Part shown: positions 9,592 through 17,944 of the stretch, in pieces
How the letters are laid out: each line of letters starts with the position of its first letter
Numbering within the stretch: position 1 is the first letter of the stretch
NCBI RefSeq assembly: GCF_050033475.1
Contig: NZ_CP188319.1
Location: 1,612,001 to 1,676,000 of the forward strand
Source of the DNA: Cetobacterium sp050033475
GTDB taxonomy: Bacteria; Fusobacteriota; Fusobacteriia; Fusobacteriales; Fusobacteriaceae
Reading direction: 5' to 3'
Length of the DNA: 64,000 nucleotides
Position numbers and translations under genes: made by a program
Notes under the pieces: model-generated
Database searches by the model: none
What the model was told of the DNA's origin: nothing
Seen by the model: only the letters and a program-made list of their open reading frames with translations

Positions 9592-10461
9592 TTATTTCTC
9601 GCTTTCTAAGATTCTCTTAAAGATCATTTTCTCTTCAATTTCTTTAACTATTTTTATGTTATTTAATCCTCCAGCTCTATCTAAAGAAATTATTCCTCGT
9701 TCTTCTAATTTATTAAGTAATTTTGTAAATTCTAAAAATCTCATTCTTATTATTCCATTAACATATTCATATAACTCATTTATAGTAATAGATTTTTTTT
9801 CATAAAAATTAGTATGTCTACATAGCAAATATAAAATTATATATTCTGATAATTCCTTACCATCTATATTTCTGAAATAATATATTCCTTCTTCATTTCT
9901 TAATAAATAATTTAGTTTAATAAATGGAGAAAATAAATTGTCCTCTGGATCTAAATTGTTATCTTTTTCATTAAAATATGTTTTTATAAATACTCCAATG
10001 CTATCTTTTATTGTTCTTTCTGAAACTCCTAAATTATTTTCTTTTAAATATATCTCTAAAATTTTTCTCGCATTTTCTTCTGTAAAAGCATTTATTTTCT
10101 TATTCTCTAGCAATAAATTCCATAAAACAGCTTTTTCTTCCTTTGAATCTCTTTCCATAATATATATATGAAGTAACCATAATATATTTTTATTCTCTAA
10201 ATATGGATCATGTTCTAAAATCTCTTCAATATATCGTTTTGGAAAATATTCTTTATCTTTTTTTTCTATAATATCCAATAGTTCTAGCCAAAATTTTAGA
10301 GATTGAACCATTACACTTCCTATTCCTAAAAAATCAATTGCACCTATATTACTTTTAGAAAAGATATTCTCTTTATTATCAAATTTTACATATTCAATCC
10401 CTTTTTTTATCCAACCTGTTCTCAAGTAAAAAGAACTATGTCCTGTTAATATATTTTTCAT
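9592..10461 (-). CDS. DUF4007 family protein (first copy)
   Basis: A 289-residue protein with the features of DUF4007: an N-terminal FYLRTGWIKKG segment, a LGIGSVMVQSLKFW helix at about 64-80, a middle DPYLENKNILWLLH segment, and a C-terminal winged-helix-like part ending RAGGLNNIKIV. This family is of unknown biochemistry but recurs beside PAPS-reductase-like enzymes in phosphorothioation-type islands. The ATG at 10461 follows the AAGGAG that contains the stop of the PAPS-reductase-like gene, so it is tightly coupled to it. The downstream ATPase starts one base after its stop. Confidence 0.8.
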   Translation of the reverse strand: MKNILTGHSSFYLRTGWIKKGIEYVKFDNKENIFSKSNIGAIDFLGIGSVMVQSLKFWLELLDIIEKKDKEYFPKRYIEEILEHDPYLENKNILWLLHIYIMERDSKEEKAVLWNLLLENKKINAFTEENARKILEIYLKENNLGVSERTIKDSIGVFIKTYFNEKDNNLDPEDNLFSPFIKLNYLLRNEEGIYYFRNIDGKELSEYIILYLLCRHTNFYEKKSITINELYEYVNGIIRMRFLEFTKLLNKLEERGIISLDRAGGLNNIKIVKEIEEKMIFKRILESEK

Positions 10462-10463
10462 GA

Positions 10464-12185
10464 CTACTCCTTATTTTTTGTTTTTAAAGCTGAAGCTACC
10501 AAACAACCTGAATCAAATTTTGTAACACAGTTTAAACAATTTACACATTTATCTGTATCAATTGTATATTTCCCATTAATTACAGATAGTGCTCCAAAAC
10601 TACAAGTTGAATTACAAGCTTGGCAATAAATACATGTATTAAACTTATTAAATTGTTTCATTACTTTTCCATATAAATATTTATCTTCTAAATTAACTAT
10701 TGTTAACCGAACTTCTTTTTCACCTTCTATAAACAAAAGTTTAAATAAAACTTCTTCTTTTTTATTCAAAACTATTAACTCTTGATTTTTTCCTTTATTC
10801 ATAAAAATATGTTTACCAAATGGTTTAAATAAAGTTATAAACTCTTCGTCTATATTCCTATTTATTTTAAAAATATATGTATTTTTTTCATTTATACATT
10901 CTTCTTTTTTTATCAAAGTGCTTTTACTTTTTTCTAAACCATCACCACCTTGTCTAGCTTTCCATTTAGAATTTTCAACATATTTCTTTATCTCATTTTC
11001 CAATTCTTCCTTTGAAATATTAATTCCATTGGTGTTATAATAATTATTTACAATTTTTTCTGCAAATCTATATATAAAATTCTCCCAATCCATAGCATCA
11101 TATTCTAAATTATTATTTTCATTTTTTATCACATATAATTTCGCTAAAAACTGAGAAACATCTGAGTTGTTTGGACAAAGCCAACATCCAACTCTAGAAA
11201 AACCTTTTCTATAGCTTTCATTAAAAAGAATATCTTCCGTCAAAATATATAACCATATATCAAGATCTAACCAATCTATTACTGGAGACGCAACCATTCC
11301 ACCATGAATTTTTGGAGTTTTTCCAACTCTTTTATATTTGCTTCTAGATACAGACTCTTTTCTTCTAACTCCATAAAATGTTAAAAACTCTTCCTCAAAA
11401 TTAGATAAAGTTGTTCCCATTGGACCTGTTTTAAAAATAGAACAACACCAAGACTTTACTCTACTTGGTGGTCCTATTTCTTCACACATTTCAAAGAAAT
11501 TATTTTCTTCATTTCTTTCATCAAAAAAAGGTGTATAAGGATTACTCTCCTTAAACTTTTCAACATATTCATATGTTAATGGCAACTCTAAAGTTGTATC
11601 TCCAAATATATGCAATACATTTGGATTGTTTAAAGCTTTTCTAACTAAATGAGAAACTGCTGTTGAATCCTTTCCTCCACTAAAAGAAACCATTGGAACT
11701 CTTTTCTTATGAATATTAACAACTTTCTCTATAAAAGGATATGCTCCTATTGGATATCCCTCTTCATCTAAATCTTCACTTTCAAGTAAATAATGAAAAT
11801 GTTCTCTATTCTCTTCAGTAAATTTTAATATTATATTTTTTTCATACTCTTCCATTTCCATTGCAGGAATAAATGATAATATTTTTTTTCTAAATTCATC
11901 TAAATTAGAAATTCCCTTTATACTTTTTATAAAGCTTTCCTTTACAAGACTTCCATTTACTATGTATTTCCCTTGTTTTGTACACCAAATAGATTTTGTA
12001 TATGTACTATCATCCCAATTAAATAAATTTTTTATTAAATGCTTTTCTTCTAAAAAAACTGGCCTTAAATCCTTTGCTATATATTTTAAATTTTTATCTT
12101 TTATTTTTTTTCTATCTTTTTCTTCATCTATTATTATTGGAATTTGATTTTCTTCATCCCAATAAATTAAAAATTCTCCTATCAC
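10464..12185 (-). CDS. PAPS-reductase-like sulfur transferase (DndC/BrxP-like) with C-terminal 2[4Fe-4S] ferredoxin
   Basis: A 573-residue protein. The PP-loop SGGKDS is at 169-174, the nucleotide-binding signature of the PAPS reductase/ATP pyrophosphatase fold. Cys-rich motifs KSWCCSIFK and GCWLCPNN follow in the catalytic domain and could hold a further metal or cluster site. The C terminus is a bacterial two-cluster ferredoxin, with Cys at 518, 521, 524, 528 and 547, 550, 553, 561. The family includes DndC, which activates DNA for phosphorothioation, and BrxP of BREX type 4. With a cysteine desulfurase at the head of the operon the natural reading is sulfur insertion into DNA. The start is GTG at 12185, 7 bases after AAGGA. 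Ordinary assimilatory sulfate reduction is less likely, since no cys genes are near. Confidence 0.88.
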   Translation of the reverse strand: MIGEFLIYWDEENQIPIIIDEEKDRKKIKDKNLKYIAKDLRPVFLEEKHLIKNLFNWDDSTYTKSIWCTKQGKYIVNGSLVKESFIKSIKGISNLDEFRKKILSFIPAMEMEEYEKNIILKFTEENREHFHYLLESEDLDEEGYPIGAYPFIEKVVNIHKKRVPMVSFSGGKDSTAVSHLVRKALNNPNVLHIFGDTTLELPLTYEYVEKFKESNPYTPFFDERNEENNFFEMCEEIGPPSRVKSWCCSIFKTGPMGTTLSNFEEEFLTFYGVRRKESVSRSKYKRVGKTPKIHGGMVASPVIDWLDLDIWLYILTEDILFNESYRKGFSRVGCWLCPNNSDVSQFLAKLYVIKNENNNLEYDAMDWENFIYRFAEKIVNNYYNTNGINISKEELENEIKKYVENSKWKARQGGDGLEKSKSTLIKKEECINEKNTYIFKINRNIDEEFITLFKPFGKHIFMNKGKNQELIVLNKKEEVLFKLLFIEGEKEVRLTIVNLEDKYLYGKVMKQFNKFNTCIYCQACNSTCSFGALSVINGKYTIDTDKCVNCLNCVTKFDSGCLVASALKTKNKE

Positions 12186-12201
12186 TTTTTATTCCTTCCA
12201 A

Positions 12202-12780
12202 TCATTTTATTTGTATATTACATTCTTCTAAATATTCTCTAGCATCCCACTTATCAAAAATGTCTGTTTCTCTATTAAAATCTATCTGTTCAATTTCTTC
12301 CTCATAGATATAACCTATTTCTAAGCCCTTTTTCTTCAATTCGGAAAATGTTATTTTAGGTTTTTCATCTAAAGGTATTCTTTTTTCTTCAATTTTTTTC
12401 TCTTCATGCTTATTATTTATTTTTTCATTTGGAAAAATATCTATATTAATATCTAATGATAAATTTTTTATTAAATTTGCTAATTCTAACTTTGACAATT
12501 CAACTACATATTCCTGTTTAATTTCAGAAATTACCTCATCCAAATTAATACTTTTTATCTGAAGATATTTATCCATAAAATTTTTAATGCTTTCTTTATA
12601 TAAATATGTATAATTACTAACTTGAATTAATTCAGTTTTACTTTTTAAATATTCATCAATTTCCATTGGTGATATTCTTAGATTTTCTTTGAAAAAAAAA
12701 CTACTTTCTATTGCATAACTCCCAATTTGTTTATTTTTGTTTTTTATTATAAATTTATCTATATAATCTTTTATATCCAT
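12202..12780 (-). CDS. Unknown protein between desulfurase and PAPS-reductase-like gene
   Basis: A protein of about 192 residues with no recognised domain. The N-terminal half (about 1-110) looks like one or two small helix-turn-helix or winged-helix units. A charged Glu/Lys linker follows at about 115-140, then a C-terminal segment ending FDKWDAREYLEECN. The ATG at 12780 is chosen because GGGGAG lies just before it; an upstream in-frame ATG at 12792 has no ribosome site. It could be a DNA-binding or adaptor subunit that works with the sulfur enzymes on either side, but that is inferred from position only. Confidence 0.7.
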   Translation of the reverse strand: MDIKDYIDKFIIKNKNKQIGSYAIESSFFFKENLRISPMEIDEYLKSKTELIQVSNYTYLYKESIKNFMDKYLQIKSINLDEVISEIKQEYVVELSKLELANLIKNLSLDINIDIFPNEKINNKHEEKKIEEKRIPLDEKPKITFSELKKKGLEIGYIYEEEIEQIDFNRETDIFDKWDAREYLEECNIQIK

Positions 12781-12800
12781 TACGCTCCCCATTCAATTAT

Positions 12801-13931
12801 CTACATAACTTGCTCTAAAATTTTTTTCAACTCTTCAAAATCTTCATTTTTATTAAAATATCCAACAGAAAATCTTATGGTTCCACCATTATTAGTTTTC
12901 ATTTGATGATGGGCTAAGGGTGCACAGTGCATTCCACCTCTCACAACAACTTCTTCTTGTTCGAAAATTTTTTCTAAATCTTTTATAGAGTAATCTTTCC
13001 CTATTACTGAAATTATTCCTACATTATTATCTCTTGGTGAAATAATTTCTAAATCATAATCAAACTCTTCCAAAATCTCATATAATTTTTGAAAATTTTC
13101 ATTCTTTACTCTTCTTATTTCTTCCATTCCAATTTCTAAAATTTTATCTGTGGCCATTTTTAATCCAATTATCCCTAAAGTATTTGGACTTCCTGCTTGG
13201 AATCTTTCTGGTAAATCCTCTGGCATATCTAAATCTTCACTTTTAATACCTGTTCCACCATAAAGCAATGGTTCTAGGGAAATTTTTTTATTGTATAAAT
13301 ATCCACCTATTCCAGAAGGCCCATAAAATCCTTTATGTCCTGCAAAAACAATAAAATCTGATAGAGGAGTAATCTTTTCAAAATCTAAAATACCTCCACT
13401 TTGAGCACTATCGACTATAGTTATTGCACTATATTTTTTCCCCTCTTGAAATATTTTTTCAATAGGTAAAATATTTCCAAATACATTGGAACTATGATTA
13501 CAAATAATCACATCTGGTTTTTTGGATAAAAATTTTATTCTCATATTCTCAAAATCCAAATCATAACCATTGAATTTTAATATTTCTATATCTATATTTT
13601 TAATCTTTTGAATTTTATTTAAGACTCTGTAAACTGAATTATGTTCAAAGGGAGAAATATAAATAGTTTTTATATTACTATAATCTAATCCATTTATAAT
13701 TTCATTTAAGGAAAAGGTTGCTGATGAGTTTAGTATTACCTCGTGATCTCTAGAACAATAGATATTTTTTAAATTATCTATTAAATTTTTATTAATATTT
13801 TCTAATAAATTGCTTTGGATACTTTTATTTCTTGTAAAATTTATACCTATATTTTTATATATTTCCATAGCTTTCTCATATACATCTTGAAACTTTGGAA
13901 AAGTTGTAGATGCATTATCAAAATATAACAT
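12801..13931 (-). CDS. Cysteine desulfurase (class V aminotransferase fold)
   Basis: A 376-residue PLP enzyme that would take sulfur from L-cysteine as an enzyme persulfide. It opens with YFDNASTTFPK, typical of the family. The PLP-facing Asp is D174 (IVDSAQSGG), the Schiff-base Lys is K200 (AGHKGFYGPSG), and the catalytic Cys is C336 in RGGMHCAPLAHHQ. The last motif resembles the TIGR01977-type desulfurases more than IscS. It is the first gene of the minus-strand island, followed by the PAPS-reductase-like gene, so it probably fills the role of DndA: supplying sulfur to the modification enzyme. No IscU, SufU or tRNA-thiolation gene is adjacent, which argues against a general Fe-S or tRNA role. 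Confidence 0.9.
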   Translation of the reverse strand: MLYFDNASTTFPKFQDVYEKAMEIYKNIGINFTRNKSIQSNLLENINKNLIDNLKNIYCSRDHEVILNSSATFSLNEIINGLDYSNIKTIYISPFEHNSVYRVLNKIQKIKNIDIEILKFNGYDLDFENMRIKFLSKKPDVIICNHSSNVFGNILPIEKIFQEGKKYSAITIVDSAQSGGILDFEKITPLSDFIVFAGHKGFYGPSGIGGYLYNKKISLEPLLYGGTGIKSEDLDMPEDLPERFQAGSPNTLGIIGLKMATDKILEIGMEEIRRVKNENFQKLYEILEEFDYDLEIISPRDNNVGIISVIGKDYSIKDLEKIFEQEEVVVRGGMHCAPLAHHQMKTNNGGTIRFSVGYFNKNEDFEELKKILEQVM

Positions 13932-13964
13932 ACTTCATTATCTCCTTAATACAAAGTTTTTTAT

Positions 13965-13993
13965 ATCATAACATATCTTTCCTATTTTTTTAA
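13965..13993 (-). promoter_or_regulatory. Promoter of the sulfur/ATPase island
   Basis: Minus-strand -10 TATGAT at 13970-13965 with an extended TG, and a weak -35 TTAAAA at 13993-13988, 17 bases apart. It lies about 35 bases upstream of the cysteine desulfurase ATG, whose ribosome site is AAGGAG. Confidence 0.6.
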
Positions 13994-14016
13994 TACATTT
14001 TCTTTTAAAATGTATT
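13992..14016. promoter_or_regulatory. Perfect 10-bp inverted repeat, candidate operator of the island
   Basis: AATACATTTT and AAAATGTATT are perfect arms separated by 5 bases. The repeat overlaps the edge of the -35 element and is followed upstream by a further GTATTAAAAAATAC copy near 14034-14047. The position suits a repressor or activator site; no regulator gene is adjacent in the window. Confidence 0.5.
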
Positions 14017-14140
14017 TTTTAAGAACTTTAAGGTATTTTTTAATACAAATTTCATATAAAATTAATGGAGCTCTAAAAAGCCCCAAAACCCATTGTCTTA
14101 CAAGGTTTTGACCTAAAGTATGACCTCTATCTTTAAAATC

Positions 14141-14192
14141 AAAATAAAAAAGACCTCTGAAAGTACCATTAATTGGTGCTTCTAGAGGTCTT
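14141..14192 (-). terminator. Terminator after acetyltransferase gene
   Basis: AAGACCTCT and AGAGGTCTT form a 9-bp stem that extends inward with GAAAGTACC/GGTGCTTC. On the minus strand it is followed by a T-rich run (14149-14141). It separates the acetyltransferase and GGDEF genes from the island promoter. Confidence 0.8.
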
Positions 14193-14257
14193 AACCTTTT
14201 ATATGAATTATTTCATTTTCTCAAACCCTCAATTACTGGGCTTTTCTATTTTTAGGT

Positions 14258-14755
14258 TTATGCTATTTCCCACTCGTAACAGTAGAATTTCTCTTCCTTA
14301 CCAAAATCTGCCTCTCCAACAAAGACAAATCCTAATTTTCTGAATAATCCTCTCATTCTATAGTTCAATGAGTAAGTATCTGTTCTTAAAAACCCTATAT
14401 TTTGCTCCATAGCAAGATCCTTGGCAAAGTTAAACATTATTAATCCAAGTCCTTGATTTCTATAGTCTTTATTTACAGCCATTCTGTGAATAACTAAAAA
14501 GTCCTGTCCTTCACCCTTCCATTGTAATTTAGTGTAGTCCACCGGTTGATTTCTGTCTAAACATATGAAGGCTCTAATATTTCCTCTCTCTTGATTTACA
14601 TAAAGAGAACCATTTTCTATATCTCTAATAAAATCCTCTTCCCTTGGATAGCTTTCATCCCATTGAACAGTATTTTCATTTTTCATTTCTATTACTATAT
14701 CCTTAATAATTTTCATTATTGACTCTAAGTCTTTCATCTCTGCTAATCTTATCAT
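14258..14755 (-). CDS. GNAT family N-acetyltransferase
   Basis: A 165-residue GNAT-fold acetyltransferase, which would transfer an acetyl group from acetyl-CoA to an unknown amine. It has the acetyl-CoA-binding pattern VIHRMAVNKDYRNQGLG at about 88-104 (an R-x-x-G-x-G type loop) and a C-terminal LFRKLGFVFVGE strand-helix typical of the fold. The substrate cannot be deduced. It lies 15 bases after the GGDEF gene, has its own GGAG ribosome site, and ends at a strong terminator. Confidence 0.85.
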   Translation of the reverse strand: MIRLAEMKDLESIMKIIKDIVIEMKNENTVQWDESYPREEDFIRDIENGSLYVNQERGNIRAFICLDRNQPVDYTKLQWKGEGQDFLVIHRMAVNKDYRNQGLGLIMFNFAKDLAMEQNIGFLRTDTYSLNYRMRGLFRKLGFVFVGEADFGKEEKFYCYEWEIA

Positions 14756-14770
14756 AAATCGACACTCCTT

Positions 14771-16450
14771 CTATCCAAAAATTATTCTATTTTTTCCTTG
14801 GTTTTTTCCTGTATATAACAATTGGTCGCATTTTTCATAGATTCCTTCTGGTTCCTGTGAAATTCCACCAGTTATAGTAACCATAGTATCATATTTCCAT
14901 TTCAATAGTTGTATTTTTATTCTAATTTTTTCACTTTCTAGTATTGCCTGTTCAAATTTTAGATTTTCAAATATAACCGCAAACTCTTCTCCACCCACTC
15001 TATAACCTTCTATTGTTGTTCCCTGGGAACTTTCCAAAAGAACTTTTCCAACATTTTTTAAAACCTCATCACCAAAACTATGTCCGTAGGTATCATTTAA
15101 TTTTTTGAAATTATCCACATCAAATAAAAGCATAGAATATTTTTTATCTTTTACCCTTTTCATTTTTTCGTTGAAAGCTTTTCTATTTCCAACCAGAGTC
15201 AATTCATCTATATAAGCACTATTTTTTACCTTTTTATAATCTAAGAATATAACATATATTCCTATGGATAATCCTCCCACTCCAAACAAAAGTAATAATA
15301 CATTTTTCAATAATTCCTTATTCTTTTTTACAATCAAAGCATTTTCCATAGCACTAATCATATTCCAAATCAAAATTTTATAATTCAAAGAGTTTATTTC
15401 CATAATTTTTTCATCATAAAAATTATTTAGCTCATAATATTTTTTAAAATTATTTATTTTCATATAATAATCCATTAAAATTCCACAGCCCTTGCTTAGA
15501 AATATTAAATCATTATACTCTTTCGCTCTGTCTATTTCCTTCAACATAATCTCCTCAGAGAAATCTTTCAAGGAAAATTTTAAATTATAATATTCTCTAA
15601 TTAAATTATAATGCATTTCCTTACTAAAAAAATACGCTTTTCCATTTTTATCCAATAGTTCCTTTGCTTTTTCCAAAGCACTTAAAGCCTTTTCCGAATC
15701 ATTTAGATCTATATAAATTTCTCCACACATGGTATTTATAAGAATACTTAAATCCTCTTGATATTCTTTATCCATTCTATCCATATAATTTTGTATTCTA
15801 TTTATGAAAAATTTGGCTTTTCTATCTTCATTTAAATGTATATAATTTTCTACTAATTTTAAATAAGCTAATAATTTTATTTTTACATAATTATTATTAT
15901 TTTCATATTTAGTAGTCTTTGCAATTTCTAGCAATATTTCATTGGCTTCTACATATCCACCTAGATGTCCTATAAAGTTTGCCAATCCAACTTTTCCCCT
16001 GGCTAAATCCTCTTCACTTTCTAAACATTTGGCAAATTGAATATATTCCAAATTATATTTAATTCCCTCAATTATATTCTTCCCTCTACTTTTTAAAGCT
16101 ACTAATCTACATAAAACATATAAGTTTTCTCGATTATTTAATTTCTTACTCAATATTAGCTCTTTTAATATATTACTCCCAATCTTTAACCCCTGAGGTT
16201 CCTCAAAAATTTCTCGATTATTTTCTACAATTTCCTTATATTTTTTAGAATAATTTCTCTTTTTTATCTTACGAAAATTTTCTAAAACCTTTCTTTCCCT
16301 TTTAGTAAATTGTTGATCTAATTTTTCTATTTCTAAAAGTTCCTGTGAAATTTCATATTTAGAAACTGTACTTAACAAATAATACCCTCCAAATAATAAA
16401 TTTCCAATAGCATAACAGGATAATATCTTTTTTAACTTTATCTTGTTCAC
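14771..16450 (-). CDS. Diguanylate cyclase with TPR-like sensor region
   Basis: A 559-residue membrane-bound signalling protein that makes cyclic di-GMP. A hydrophobic N-terminal anchor (about 10-27) is followed by a long helical-repeat region (about 60-370) that looks like TPR units. A second membrane segment lies at about 385-405 and a C-terminal GGDEF domain at about 415-559. The catalytic motif is RVGGEEF, an active variant of GGDEF, and the LFDVDNFKKLNDTYGHSFGDEVL motif is intact. The repeat region is therefore probably outside the cytoplasmic membrane and senses an unknown signal. The upstream tRNA terminator separates it from the tRNA genes. Confidence 0.88.
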   Translation of the reverse strand: MNKIKLKKILSCYAIGNLLFGGYYLLSTVSKYEISQELLEIEKLDQQFTKRERKVLENFRKIKKRNYSKKYKEIVENNREIFEEPQGLKIGSNILKELILSKKLNNRENLYVLCRLVALKSRGKNIIEGIKYNLEYIQFAKCLESEEDLARGKVGLANFIGHLGGYVEANEILLEIAKTTKYENNNNYVKIKLLAYLKLVENYIHLNEDRKAKFFINRIQNYMDRMDKEYQEDLSILINTMCGEIYIDLNDSEKALSALEKAKELLDKNGKAYFFSKEMHYNLIREYYNLKFSLKDFSEEIMLKEIDRAKEYNDLIFLSKGCGILMDYYMKINNFKKYYELNNFYDEKIMEINSLNYKILIWNMISAMENALIVKKNKELLKNVLLLLFGVGGLSIGIYVIFLDYKKVKNSAYIDELTLVGNRKAFNEKMKRVKDKKYSMLLFDVDNFKKLNDTYGHSFGDEVLKNVGKVLLESSQGTTIEGYRVGGEEFAVIFENLKFEQAILESEKIRIKIQLLKWKYDTMVTITGGISQEPEGIYEKCDQLLYTGKNQGKNRIIFG

Positions 16451-16481
16451 TTTTTTCCCTTTCTATTTAGAAGTGATAAAA

Positions 16482-16501
16482 AAAAAGCAGCCTTAGCTGC
16501 T
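16482..16501 (-). terminator. Terminator after the tRNA-Leu/tRNA-Ser pair
   Basis: AGCAGC-CTTA-GCTGCT stem-loop at 16486-16501, followed on the minus strand by a run of T residues. Confidence 0.8.
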
Positions 16502-16515
16502 ATAAAATTCTATAA

Positions 16516-16603
16516 TGGCGATAGAGGTGGGACTTGAACCCACGAGGCTGTTACGCCTTACACGCGTTCCAGGCGTGCTCCTTAGCCACTCGGTCACTCT
16601 ACC
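16516..16603 (-). tRNA. tRNA-Ser (GGA)
   Basis: Minus-strand cloverleaf with a 7-bp acceptor stem (GGTAGAG/CTCTATC), long variable arm, anticodon loop CTGGAAC (anticodon GGA), T-loop GGTTCAAGTCC and an encoded CCA end. It lies two bases after tRNA-Leu. Confidence 0.95.
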
Positions 16604-16605
16604 AT

Positions 16606-16691
16606 TGGTACCTGAGAAGGGACTTGAACCCTTACTCTCGTGAAAGAAACGGATTTTGAGTCCGTCGCGTCTACCATTCCGCCACTCAGGC
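16606..16691 (-). tRNA. tRNA-Leu (CAA)
   Basis: Minus-strand tRNA starting GCCTGAG, with a long variable arm, anticodon stem-loop ACGGA-CTCAAAA-TCCGT (anticodon CAA), T-loop GGTTCAAGTCC and encoded CCA. Confidence 0.95.
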
Positions 16692-16706
16692 ATCTCTACA
16701 TAGGCT

Positions 16707-16735
16707 ATATTATACCATTTCAGAGCTTTTGTCAA
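16707..16735 (-). promoter_or_regulatory. Promoter of the tRNA pair
   Basis: Minus-strand TTGACA (16735-16730) with TAATAT 17 bases on (overlapping TATAAT at 15). It lies just upstream of tRNA-Leu. Confidence 0.7.
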
Positions 16736-16763
16736 TAGTTTTTATCATTAAAAAAATAAAAAG

Positions 16764-16792
16764 TTGCTTTTCAAAATTCAACGTTCTATAAT
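16764..16792 (+). promoter_or_regulatory. Promoter of the AlaX-like gene
   Basis: TTGCTT at 16764-16769 and TATAAT at 16787-16792, 17 bases apart. Transcription would begin near 16799, which rules out the ATG at 16796 as the start of the gene. Confidence 0.7.
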
Positions 16793-16822
16793 AATTTGAA
16801 TATTCTAAACAGGAGGTCTTTT

Positions 16823-17944
16823 ATGAAAAAAATTAAAGTACTAGATTGTTTTAAAGATAAAAATTTTTACAAAATTATTCTGGAAAATTCTCCCTTCTAT
16901 GTGGATGGAAAAGGTGGACAACTTGGGGATAGAGGTTCCATTCAAGGCACAAAAATTTTAGAAGTTCCCGAGGAAAATTCTGTAATTGTAAATCATGAAC
17001 TTCCACCTGGAGAATATTTTTATTTTATAGATGAAGAAAGAAGATTAGATATTGCCATTCAACATACAGCTCAACATCTTTTTTCAGCCATAGCCTACAA
17101 CGATTATGAATTAAATACAGTTGGTTTTAGAATGGCTGACAATTATTCCACTGTGGATTTAGATTCCAAGGAATTATCTCTACATATTATTGAAGAGTTA
17201 GAAAATAAAGTAAATGATTTTATTTCCAAGGGATCCCATGTTTTAATCAATGTTATTCCTAGAGATGAAGCCAATAATCTTTCAACCCTTAGAAAAAAAA
17301 TCAGTGACAAGGTTCAAGATGATGTGAGAATAATTGAAATTGAAGGAATTGATACCAGTGCCTGTGGTGGATTCCACGTGGAAAATATAAAGGATCTGAG
17401 AGTTTTTAAAATTCTAAAATATGAAAAAATTAAAGGATCCTATACAAGATTTTATTTCCTAGCTGGAAATAGAGCCATTGAAGATTATTCCAACAAAACC
17501 AATATTACAAACAGTCTAATTGATAAGTTCAGTTGTAAATCCTTTGAGATTTTATCCATGGCAGATAAGCTTTTAGAGGAAAAGAAAAAATTAGAAACAG
17601 AGCTTAGACTTTTATCTCAAGACTGTGGTACAATGGTATTGGAAAAGTTATTAGAATATCCTATTCAATGGGGTGATAAAAAAATTCTTTTCTATTCTGG
17701 AGACAATAAAGTTGTAAACTATATTAGTCAAAATGTTAATACTAATAACTATATTTTTATTGGTACCTGGGAAAATGGTGGACTTGTGACATCTAAAACT
17801 ATCTCCTGTGGAGACTTTGCAAAGTATTTAAATGTCCTAGACGGAAATATAAAAGGTGGAGGTAATTCCGAGCGAGCTAATCTAAAGGGAAATATTGATA
17901 AAACCTTTATTTTATGTGCTTTGGAAAACTTTTTGAAGTTGTAA
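16823..17944 (+). CDS. Alanyl-tRNA editing protein (AlaX-like, with DHHA1 domain)
   Basis: A 373-residue protein related to the editing half of alanyl-tRNA synthetase. It would hydrolyse Ser or Gly wrongly attached to tRNA-Ala. The zinc site is visible as HTAQHLF (HxxxH) and CGGFHV (CxxxH), as in AlaX and the AlaRS editing domain. A coiled region (about 230-270) leads to a C-terminal DHHA1-like domain with KGGGNSERANLKG, the counterpart of the GGGG-x-x nucleotide-contact loop. The start is set at 16823 because AGGAGG at 16811-16816 serves it. The family is usually a stand-alone proofreading factor. Confidence 0.85.
   Translation: MKKIKVLDCFKDKNFYKIILENSPFYVDGKGGQLGDRGSIQGTKILEVPEENSVIVNHELPPGEYFYFIDEERRLDIAIQHTAQHLFSAIAYNDYELNTVGFRMADNYSTVDLDSKELSLHIIEELENKVNDFISKGSHVLINVIPRDEANNLSTLRKKISDKVQDDVRIIEIEGIDTSACGGFHVENIKDLRVFKILKYEKIKGSYTRFYFLAGNRAIEDYSNKTNITNSLIDKFSCKSFEILSMADKLLEEKKKLETELRLLSQDCGTMVLEKLLEYPIQWGDKKILFYSGDNKVVNYISQNVNTNNYIFIGTWENGGLVTSKTISCGDFAKYLNVLDGNIKGGGNSERANLKGNIDKTFILCALENFLKL

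Larger units (their letters stand above)
13932..14257. other. Intergenic region between island and acetyltransferase
   Basis: 326 bases. It holds the island promoter and inverted repeat (13965-14016) and the terminator of the acetyltransferase gene (14141-14192). Between them (about 14050-14140) I see no ORF, RNA or repeat of note; there is no tRNA or obvious attachment site at this edge of the island. Confidence 0.6.

Noticed and set aside
1..13931. Canonical dndBCDE or sspABCD operon
   Set aside because: The sulfur genes are present, but no DndB, DndD, DndE or Ssp protein can be recognised, and the large ATPases are of another type.
16493..16735. 80-residue open frame over the tRNA pair
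   Set aside because: It lies entirely within and around tRNA-Ser and tRNA-Leu and has no ribosome site.
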